Source: Cristatella mucedo
Lineage: Eukaryota > Bryozoa > Phylactolaemata > Cristatellidae
Assembly: GCA_009760855.2 (NCBI GenBank)
Contig: WPIO01000032.1
Location: 132,501 to 196,500 of the forward strand
Length of the DNA: 64,000 bases
Direction of reading: 5' to 3'
Shown in pieces: positions 55,901 through 64,000 of the stretch. Made by a program: the position numbers and the translations under genes. The notes under the pieces were generated by a model. It was not told where the DNA came from. It saw only the letters and a list, made by a program, of their open reading frames with translations, and searched no databases. Position 1 is the stretch's first letter. Each line of letters begins with the position of its first letter.

Positions 55901-56048
55901 TGTAGTAAGATAAAGATGCCCCTGCCATTGCTGTGTAACTCCCCGTTGCAGGAAGTCCATTATACCCGATGCTTCAGGTACCGGCTGGGCCTGAATAAAC
56001 ATGGTCTCTGAATGCTCGTGTATTATCACCCATACCGCACTATCAACA
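55901..56048 (+). repeat. 3' LTR of the Ty3/gypsy-like element
   Basis: It starts TGTAGTAAGATAAAGATGCC and ends ACTATCAACA. It differs from the 5' LTR at scattered positions, so the insertion is not recent. It lies directly after the polypurine tract. Confidence 0.83.
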
Positions 56049-56279
56049 GTAACAGTCTCAGCTCACAGTTAGTGAGTTGTGTGTGCTTGGTAAAAGCTGG
56101 AAAAAATCTTGCAATTGCTATGGAAAGTGTGGCATTTAAACAGCGCATTTCTAGTGATTAACAAGAGCTCACATTTTTTAGCATTCTGCTCTATCCGAGC
56201 TTTTGTATGTCTTCGCAAGTACTGTGTGTATGAGGGAAGGGTTTTTCCAATTCACCGACCACAGGACGGTTTCTTTCGA

Positions 56280-57900
56280 CTCGTTTTGGGGCCAAAGGCC
56301 AGCATGACTAGTGAGGTCACCACTGGACAGCAAAAGAAAGAACGACTGCAGGCCTTGCATGAAATGACTGCAAGCAACCGAGAAGTGGCACAGATTCTCA
56401 AATCAGCTACAGAGAGGTGAGCTACAATATTTAAAAGCTTAAAACGCACGGCAGTATGGCAAGTAATCCAAGATTAGGAGGTGTCTCCCACAGTGGCTTG
56501 TAAAAAATTTAACTAGCTCTTTAGTTCTGTCTCGGCTTGATTATTGTAATTCCCTTTTGGCTGGGCTGCCAAGAAAGCTATTATGCCACTACAGCGGACT
56601 ATGAATATGGCTGCAAGGCTAGTCTTCAAGTCCCAGCGGTTTGAGCACGTGTCTCCTTTGCTGAAAAAGCTAGGATGGTTGCCGGTTGAGCAAATGATAC
56701 AGAGCAAAGTTCTTATGCTGACCCACAAGGCCCGCCACGGCTTGGCTCCTTCGTACCTAGCTGAACTGCTGCATCAGTTTCCGCCTGTTCGCACCCTCAG
56801 GTCCTGTGTGGACAATAAATTAGCTGTCCCATTCCTCTGCTTAAAGACAGTTGGCGACAGAAGCTGTAGCTCTGCAGGTCCTAGACTGTGGAACTCGCTT
56901 CCACAATTCTTACGCAACGACAACTACTCTCCTACTGCCGACTATGGTTCATCCTTTTCATCGGTCCTGAGCTGCTACTTCTATGCTACTCACTACCTCA
57001 ACTGCTCTCCTGACTCTGCTATGCTTCCCACTTTCTCTTTGTTGCGTGAGATACAAAACTCTCCTGTGTAACACCCACATGATCTTTATGACTTTGTGGA
57101 GTTACAGACCGAGTTACAAGTAGACCGAGCTCAGATGAAGACGGCCCCCATCGGAACGACTTTCACCTTAAGATGCTGGCCCTCCAGTGCAAGATGGCAT
57201 CACTCGGGCAGCTGTCTCGGTCGCTGGCGACCACTACCGGCATGGTCATCAGCATAAGAAGATGCAGAACGCCGGAGGCTTGTCAGGCATGGCATTCGGA
57301 GAAGGATCGTCAAACCCAAGCCTTTGCTTGCCGAGAAACACAGATTGAGAGATCGTCTGAGATGCCCGGGCACCTCGAATACTACGCGGCACGTGACTGG
57401 AGTCGAGCTCTCTGAACCGACGATTCACGCCTTTCGCTAGCAACACGTGAAGAACGTTGTCAAGTCGGTGAAAACACCATAGGTACTGCCCTGACTGCCT
57501 CCAAACAACACTGAAATTTGGTGGAAGTGTCTTGGTTTGGGGCTGCTTCTGCTCTGCCCCGTTTCGGAGTTCTACACCCTATTAACATCACATTTACTGA
57601 CCAGCATGTGAAAATCGATACGGCAAACAATTGTGGGAATTCAAGTGCTAGAGAGATCTTCTGGGTAACGACATGCTGCATTAGTCAGCAGGACAATGAC
57701 CAGACGCCCACAGCAAAATCCTCCAAAGCACTTTTCTCAGAAGCAGGTGTCAGAATCCTAAGTTGACCATGTCAATCGCCTTACCTAAATCCCATAAAGC
57801 ATCCATCAGATAAGGGCATCGCTTTGAGGTGCGACTCTGTTCCAGCTACAATCCTGTCGGAAGAGCTGCTTAGCCGGCTACTGGAGTACTACGTGAGCAC
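56280..57900 (+). mobile_element. Tc1/mariner-type element split by LINE-B
   Basis: An N-terminal helix-turn-helix segment (RLQALHEMTASNREVAQILK) lies at 56305-56416. After the LINE-B insertion, transposase resumes near 57290 in shifting frames: RRIVKPKPLLAEKHRLRDRL, LKFGGSVLVWGCF (57510-57550), and QDND...PTAK (57688-57717), which holds a catalytic Asp. Several stops and shifts make it inactive. No terminal repeats were recognised. Confidence 0.7.
56500..57130 (+). mobile_element. LINE-B 3' portion inserted in a Tc1-like element
   Basis: It has an open frame at 56583-57071, with SRLDYCNSLLAGLP-type sequence just before it in another frame. The frame carries [49 protein letters not shown]-like sequence and RLWNSLPQFLR. 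This is the C-terminal part of a non-LTR retrotransposon polyprotein. Transposase remnants flank it on both sides. Confidence 0.82.
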
Positions 57901-58079
57901 TAATATAAGCTAGGCTTTTCTTACACTGCCATATTGTGTACGGGTATACAGAGAGGCCTGCCGGGCTGAGCTCAGATGCCCACCTAGATGGGCCACCGAG
58001 CTCAGAGCAGAGCTAAATGGGATCCCCTGCACAAATCTCTCAGCACAAATCCCTTTCAGTTCCCAGAGTTCTCCAACTC

Positions 58080-58640
58080 AAAGGATGCCTAGGCAGGATT
58101 ACTGAAATTCAGTCGTGGCTGGGCTACTAAAAATAGCCATTAAGCCTCTAGAGCTGGTGATGAATGCGGCTGAAAGGTTCGTCAACAAGACCAGGTTTAG
58201 CCACGTGTCTCCTTAGTTGGAGAAGCTACGATGGCTTCCGGTCGATCAACACATATGGATCGAAATTCTTACACTGACCCACAAGGCCTGCCAGGGCTCT
58301 GCAACTTCATGCCTATTCAAACTTCCACTCCAGTTTCAGCATCCTCGTGTCCTCAGGTCCTTTATTGGCAATAAATTAGCTATTCCATTCTATGCTAAAA
58401 GACCGTTGGCGAGAGCTCTTGCTCTGCAGGTCTTTGGCAGTGGTACTCACCTCTACTGTCCTGCTACCGATAGTGGCACATCCTTTCCAGCTGCAGTGTG
58501 CTGCTACTCACTTCCTCGACTGCTCAAGCTGCTCTAGTCACACAGCTATAGTCCTCATTTTCTGTTTGCTGCTTGAAATCGAGTCTATTAGCTATGGTGT
58601 GCACACCGAGAGGTACTTAATCATTGAGTGCACTGCAAAA
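58080..58640 (+). mobile_element. LINE-B 3' fragment, decayed
   Basis: It carries LRWLPVDQHIWIEILTLTHK, LRSFIGNKLAIPF and a decayed C-terminus, collinear with 56640-57060. Confidence 0.75.
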
Positions 58641-58689
58641 AACTCCAGCATTCAGCAACTACCAAGTAATTAAAAATTAAGGTCTCACA

Positions 58690-58830
58690 GATCAAACAGC
58701 CTCATTCATATAACTGCAGATGAGCCTTCAACATTATCACTCTTTCTAAGGGCAGCAAAGGATTGCCTGTTGCAGGCATCAAAGAACCCGCGACCTGGGT
58801 CGTAAAGTGCAAGCACTTTACACTTCGGCC
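58690..58830 (-). mobile_element. SINE-2 copy, decayed
   Basis: It has the same layout as 53019-53203. A CAGCCTCATTCATATAACTG tail lies at its left, and the CGCGACCTGGGTCGT box B region is at 58790. Confidence 0.65.
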
Positions 58831-59349
58831 AAGATCCAGGTGCAATGTAAAGACTAACATTTCTCTGTGTTTGTGAGTCTGTCTGCACGTTGTGCACGTA
58901 CAGTATGCACAGGTCGGACACAAGTGAGCATGCTCACAGCTCATTGCAAAGTCTGACACAATTGGTGACTAGAAAAGGACTCGCCCACAACCTGCTAACA
59001 GTTATTTTATCCATGTCTACAGTCGACGGGTATTCTTTGTCCATACTTGACTAACCGAGCATGAAGCTGTTACTCGGCCTATACTGGGGTCTATATATGT
59101 ACCGACCATCCACAGACAAGCTGACTATGTTGGCTACAGTGAATTTACTGCTCAAGCCTGCCGATTAAGTCCTGTTCTGTGCTGCTCTCCCTTATGTTTA
59201 TCGTATAAAACTTGCCTACGCAGGGCACCCGTGAATATAAGTTTGCTGCTGCCCCAGATGGCAATCCCGGCACAGGCAGCCCCTCATGATGCAGTCACGG
59301 AGCCTCTCGGCAACAGAATTGCAATAGCCAAGCTTACCATCGTTCTTGT

Positions 59350-59760
59350 CTGTTCTAAAGTGACCTTTCTGTAGACGACCAATCATATCAGCTATTCAGT
59401 TAAGTGAGCACCTAGTCCCAGCTACCCAACACTGCAAGAATTCGGGCCTGCTTAGATAGAAATTCCATGACCAAGCTGGTCCATGCATTTGTGACATTCT
59501 CTCTTAACCTCTGTAACCAACTAGCAGGTCTTCTTACTTGCGAAATAACACGGTTTCAGCTGATGCAAAGCTGCAGCTAGTCTTGTCTGTCGTGATCGAC
59601 ACCACTGCCATGCACATTGCAGCACTTTCCATCGACCTCCGCAGGCTCACCATCAAGCAGCCCGGCGACGTCAAGCTTCTGTCACTTAATACATGTTCAT
59701 TAATGCTCCTGCTCCAGCCTACTTGGCAAAAATCAAGTGTGCATCACTAACAGCTCTGAC
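59350..59760 (+). mobile_element. LINE-A fragment, strongly decayed
   Basis: A recognisable series of LINE-A landmarks (GTGACCTTTCTGTAGACGAC; GGGCCTGCTTAGATA; CATGCATTTGTGACATTCTC) is followed by decayed RT C-terminal sequence. No tail was found. Confidence 0.65.
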
Positions 59761-59769
59761 TGTGGATCT

Positions 59770-61155
59770 CCCTCCTCCGGTAGCAGGCTAGGCAAGCTGA
59801 AACGTAGATCTCTGCTCGCCAGCAGCAACAGATAGAACTACAGCAGCTCCTGCCTAGGCACGGCAGCTCCTGCCTCAAATCCATCGATGTGCTATCAGCC
59901 TAATCAGCAGCACTGATCTTAAATACATAAGTTCACACAGCAGAAAATCCCAAGTATGCTCCACGAACGACTTGCTATTTGTCCTACTTGAAATAACAAA
60001 CAACAGAGGCTGATGTGGGAACACGGTGCCAGCTATCAGTTTCAAGCTCGGGGGGGGGGGGGGGGGCTTCTCTGGATCACCTTCAAAATCGATGAGCCAA
60101 TGCCACCACTTTGGCCCACTGCTTGCTTTTAACCAGCCCCAGCCAAAGCAGGAAGAACAACTTCAGTGAGTATTCCACTCATCTGGCTCAGCTAATCCAG
60201 TGTAATCCAAGCTTTCTCTTCACGAGAGCTTTCCTGCTATTGCATTAATCAAATTCAGCGGCACTGCTTAAGCAGATCATCAGATCGGTTGTACGCCCTG
60301 CCGGGAGGCCGGTGAGTGGTTAAGAGTCGCCGCAGCCAGAAAGAAAGATAAGCCAAACCACGCCATCAGCCCCTTTTGAGCTTTGAGCTCACGCTCCCTT
60401 CCACGAGCCGTCCCCCTGCCCCACCTTCGACCTCGAGAGCATGCTATCCAGGCGAGCGCAAGGGGTTGGGTAAGGGGGTGGGCTTCCTGGATACCAGTCA
60501 CCGGACCAAAGGTCACGCAGGGAGCCCACAGTGGAAGAGCTGGAAGCACTTTCGCCCACAGTGGCCCCCTGCCAGCGGGCAGGGTTCAACACGCGCAGCC
60601 CCGATAGTGGCGATGGCCGAGATCGCAATCGCGATCGGCGATCGCAACATGATGCGATCACCGTCATCGCTCGGCCATCATCGGCGATGGCCGAGGGGCG
60701 CCTAGAGCTTGCGCTAATACACGTCTACAGTTTGCCACCCGTGCCTCTCAGTCGATGGCAGATGGAGCCTCTACGGTGCTCGATAGGAGGCAACGACTCG
60801 GCCTGGCGACGCAGCGACACCGAATTCGGGCACCGCCAGAAGGCGGAGGAGCTAGGTGTGAGAGGGCGAAAAAAAGAATATATGAGGGCTCTGAGAGAAG
60901 CCGTCCGAGAGATACTCCGGCATGGCCATAATGCATGACTCGCTTGCGGCTTGACAGCCGTCCATTCCCTTTTCTCTCACTTTTCTCTCCCCTTTCCTCC
61001 TCTTGCAGTCGCCAGGTGTGGAAAGAGCCGTCAAATGCAATACATGATCAAAAACGAGAGGAACAACGACAAAGCTAAGTTCCAAGGGCCAAGAAACATG
61101 AGATTATCTTACTTGCTTACGGTTAGGTCAAGCACAAGATGTAGGCCTGATAAAT
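59770..61155. other. GC-rich block without recognised gene
   Basis: It contains a 17-base G run (60050-60066) and a CpG-rich block (60290-60960) with overlapping frames on both strands (up to 135 codons at 60531-60938). No domain was recognised. A CpG-rich promoter or first exon of a gene, including the minus-strand SLC27A gene, is possible but unproven. Confidence 0.4.
60605..60697. repeat. GATC/CGAT-rich interleaved repeats
   Basis: CGATGGCCGAG occurs at 60610 and 60684 and inverted (CTCGGCCATC) at 60670. The intervening sequence is dense in GCGATCG-like motifs. It lies in a GC-rich, repeat-poor block (60290-60960). Confidence 0.7.
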
Positions 61156-61159
61156 GTAT

Positions 61160-61320
61160 GGTTGGTGGGCCGTGATAGCCCATGAGGTGAGGTGCTTGCT
61201 CTTTATGACCGAGGTCGTGGGGGTTCGAATCCTTAAGTGGAAGGGTACTTTTTGCCAACTGCAAGCAGTGGTGATAGCTGCTAAGGCTCTTCTGCCGCTA
61301 TACAAATGAGGCTGCTAAAT
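61160..61320 (+). mobile_element. tRNA-derived SINE-2 copy
   Basis: It reads GGTGGGCCGTGATAGCCCAT (box-A region), GAGGTCGTGGGGGTTCGAAT (box B) and the tail AAGGCTCTTCTGCCGCTATA. It is collinear with 53019-53203 in opposite orientation. Confidence 0.78.
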
Positions 61321-61654
61321 CAGCTATTATTTGTTTTATTATGGCTAAAAGATTAGTCGGGACTCTGTAACTGTCTACTTGTTCCCGGAAGCTCTGGTGA
61401 ATGTACATTTAGGGCTAACGTGCACAAAATCACTGCAGAGTAACTTATTTGTACAAGAAGCACTGTCTGTTGGGCTTGGTGAAATGTTGAGATGCTCAAT
61501 CTCGGGATCGAATAAACGCCAATCAAATGCATTATATTTTGGAAAAGGGGATCGAGTGAAAGTTGCAAGGGTTCCATTTGGTCTATAGCAGTAGTGTGGC
61601 TGCTGGCTTCACTTAAAGACCAGTTTCACAATTTATTGCCATGCACACAACAAG

Positions 61655-62110
61655 ATTAAAATTATAAAATATTAGTATACCGTCCAAAGTAAACCAAATC
61701 TCTGTGTAGGAACTTTACATATGCTGGAAAGAAGCCATGCCAATTGATTAGTGATAACATGACTCACTACAGCAGCTCACACTGACCCAGCAAATGTTAT
61801 AACAGGTGAGTTTTAAACTTCGTTATAAATGTCGTCAAGTAAGGGGATGTCGTGATGGCAGTAGGGAGTTAGTTCTAGGCTTTTGGAGCATATGAACTAA
61901 TAAAGGACACTATCCAAAAAAATCTGATGGTTAGAGGCACAACTGAATGATCTGGGTTAGAAGAGCAGGTGGAACGATGCCTAGCTTGATTGCAAACTAG
62001 TTCGGATCGGATCAGATAGGTAGGAGCAAGAGAATGAAAGGACCTAGAAAATAAGTGACAAACCTTTGAAGTCGATATGGTGTTCGATTAAGAGTCAGAT
62101 TGAACTTCTG
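61655..62110 (-). mobile_element. LINE-A 3' portion, strongly decayed
   Basis: The minus strand holds a degenerate LINE-A terminus (61690-61740) and sequence corresponding to the C-terminal coding region and 3' UTR of better copies. It is truncated near 62110. Confidence 0.65.
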
Positions 62111-62114
62111 TAAA

Positions 62115-62990
62115 GATCAACCACCAGCAAGATATTCAATGGCAAAAGTCTAATACTCCTTTATTGCAATGATTAGAAACTCTTTTTGCATGGCAATACC
62201 CGTTTTTAGTCAACAAAAAACATTCAAATACCACATTCGTCAGCCTGGCTAGTCGACATGATTCATCGTGCGTACACCTTTAGCCCGACATAGCTCCTCA
62301 AAATACATCTCCGAGGGCTGACTAATTACAAAGCTTAGAGGATACATGCTCCAGTTAGATGGTGGCTGTCGAAGCTGAATTCGAACAGATACACTCCATC
62401 ATGGCCATTAGCCGTAAAACTTAAATTAGTACGATCCTTGGTTGTTTAACCACGTCTCATGATGTACCCAGGAAGGTTACTGACAGGAACAGCATTCTGT
62501 ATACGCATAGCAGTGGCAAGTGTCACACTAAGCACCTTGTGCCAGGCAAAATGGCGATGTAGCAATCTTGTTGAATTTTCCCGCGCTCAGGGCAAACATT
62601 GGCAAATGGTGCTGAAAGTCAACGACCGAAAACTGAGCAATTTTCTTAGACTGCTTTACGGCTTAGCAGTATTACACATAGCAACAACCTGAGGGGTTCC
62701 ATGTGTCTTAAGTAATCCACGTGCCCAGGACAAAGCGTTTACCCTTTTAATTCAAGTGCCAGCAGCCAGAGACCCTCATCGAGTCAATGCCGAACTGTTT
62801 TGCATTAAACCGAGATGACAGACAACGCCAATGCATGTGTAAGCAGCCATACTGCCAACGGTTAAATCCTGTGCAAAGTGCCAATAAATAACACAACACT
62901 TCAAACACTGCAACACTTCAAACTACACATGGTGCGTTCGAAAGTACCCAGTACTGTTGCACTATCTGTTCTTCTGCTCTTGTCAGACGC
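62115..62990. other. no recognised feature
   Basis: Short frames only, with no repeat family recognised. It ends at the minisatellite. Confidence 0.45.
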
Positions 62991-62994
62991 CGAT

Positions 62995-63068
62995 TATCTT
63001 CAATCTACCGATCGGAAAGTGGCACTATATATATATATATTATTTTCAATCTACCGATCGGAAAGTGG

Positions 63069-63108
<40 letters not shown>

Positions 63109-63230
63109 TTCAATCTACCGATCGGAAAGTGGCACTATATATATATATTATTTTCAATCTACCGATCGGAAAGTGGCACTATATATATATATATATATAT
63201 GTTATTTTCAATCTACCGATCGGAAAGTGG

Positions 63231-63274
<44 letters not shown>

Positions 63275-63898
63275 TATTTTCAATCTACCGATCGGAAAGT
63301 GGCACTATATATATGTATATTATTTTTAATCTACCGATTGGAAAGTGGCACTATATATATGTATTATTTTCAATCTACCGATCGAAAAGTGGCACTATAT
63401 ATATATATTATTTTCAATCTACCGATCGGAAAGTGACACTATATATATATATATTATTTTCAATCTACCGATCGGAAAGTGGCACTATATATATATATAT
63501 ATATATTATTTTCAATCTACCGATCGGAAAGTGGCACTATATATGTATTATTTTCAATCTACCGATCGGAAAGTGGCACTATATATATATATATATTATT
63601 TTCAATCTACCGATCGGAAAGTGGCACTATATATATGTATATTATTTTTAATCTACCGATTGGAAAGTGGCACTATATATATATTATTTTCAATCTACCG
63701 ATCGGAAAGTGGCACTATATATATATTATTTTCAATCTACCGATCGGAAAGTGGCACTATATATATATATATATTATTTTCAATCTACCGATCGGAAAGT
63801 GGCACTATATATATATATATATTATTTTCAATCTACCGATCGGAAAGTGGCACTATATATATATATTATTTTCAATCTACCGATCGGAAAGTGGTATA
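62995..63898. repeat. minisatellite: conserved core plus (TA)n, 19 units
   Basis: A core of about 31 bp (TTATTTTCAATCTACCGATC + GGAAAGTGGCAC) is repeated 19 times, separated by (TA)n runs of different length, so the period varies from about 41 to 73 bp. Two units carry the same variants (TTTTTAATCTACCGATTGG, at about 63330 and 63650), showing block duplication of about 320 bp. The core centres on the palindrome CCGATCGG. The open frames across it are artefacts of repeat length. Confidence 0.97.
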
Positions 63899-64000
63899 TA
63901 TAGCGGTTCGCCTTCACTGCAGCATATGCTAGAGAAATGAAGGTGTCAAGAACTGGAACATCAATAATTTAAAGGTAACCTGACTCAAAAAAATTAATAA

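Larger units (their letters stand above)
52898..56048 (+). mobile_element. Ty3/gypsy-like LTR retrotransposon, internally deleted
   Basis: The LTRs are at 52898-53231 and 55901-56048. Flanks GGAAC and GTAAC fit a 5-bp target duplication with one change. A polypurine tract (AAAGGGGGGA, 55891-55900) precedes the 3' LTR, and a TGG-starting primer-binding-like site follows the 5' LTR at 53232. The gag remnant spans about 53400-54110 with frameshifts (KWKRQLVNYMLTSGA near 53420, ESALTLQVATDIC near 53770). A zinc knuckle CPAQGCHCHKC is at 54035-54067. A protease remnant lies near 55055-55085 with the active-site DTGA changed to YTGT. RT, RNase H and integrase are absent. A SINE-2 sits in the 5' LTR and a LINE-A copy sits between gag and protease. 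Confidence 0.82.

Noticed and set aside
60531-60938. 135-codon open frame in the GC-rich block
   Set aside because: It overlaps long frames on the other strand, as expected from GC-rich sequence. I recognise no motif. Kept only as an unassigned block.
62995-63898. CRISPR-like array
   Set aside because: The spacers are only (TA)n of variable length, not unique sequences, and the surroundings are eukaryotic.
62878-63940. Frames of up to 257 codons with NLPIGKWHYIY repeats
   Set aside because: All forward frames through the minisatellite are open because of its unit composition. There is no start context, homology or splice evidence.

Overview
The window is animal nuclear DNA, most likely from an invertebrate metazoan. 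It has spliced protein genes with GT-AG introns, homologues of animal-specific families, many decayed non-LTR retrotransposons, tRNA-derived SINEs, DNA-transposon relics, one LTR element and long microsatellites. I see no operons, CRISPR arrays or prokaryotic gene organisation. I cannot name the phylum from sequence alone.

Two host genes are supported by homology together with exact intron-phase agreement. On the + strand, 17151-22612 holds a FAM78 homologue. Three exons join in phase, and the protein aligns with vertebrate FAM78 from its N-terminal region to near its C-terminus. A fourth exon that runs into a TA microsatellite is possible. On the - strand, 47736 down to 31802 holds the 3' two thirds of a fatty acid transport protein / very-long-chain acyl-CoA synthetase gene (SLC27A1/A4 type). 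Seven consecutive coding exons (44179 to 31802) join without a phase break through to the stop codon. An eighth, less certain exon lies upstream at 47627-47736. One short exon between them, and the 5' exons, were not found.

Most of the rest is repeats. LINE-A is an L2/CR1-type element with a (ATT)n 3' end, and about 18 fragments were seen. Its best copy is at 6360-8862. LINE-B is a second non-LTR family with six fragments. There are three SINE-like families. One of them (SINE-1) has a 3' end resembling that of LINE-A, which suggests it is mobilised by LINE-A.

DNA elements include two copies of a hAT-type non-autonomous element (19074-19793 and 36669-37538) with 8-bp target duplications. Both contain the same captured LINE-A 3' end. 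Two Tc1/mariner relics are present, one split by LINE-B. A short MITE with long terminal inverted repeats lies at 37619-38003. A Ty3/gypsy-like LTR element (52898-56048) retains gag and protease remnants, has lost RT/RNase H/integrase, and carries a nested SINE and a nested LINE-A.

Structural DNA stands out. There is an 81-unit CGG tract facing a (GCC)10 tract at 13.6-13.9 kb, 3.3 kb upstream of the FAM78 start. A 345-bp-arm inverted repeat lies inside a fatty-acid-transporter intron (34168-35107). A 19-unit minisatellite alternating a conserved core with (TA)n lies at 62.99-63.90 kb. Several long TA, CT and CA tracts are also present. Many long reading frames in the window are artefacts of these repeats. 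No clear novel gene system was found; the strongest leads are the composite hAT family, the intronic inverted repeat and the CGG/GCC structure.
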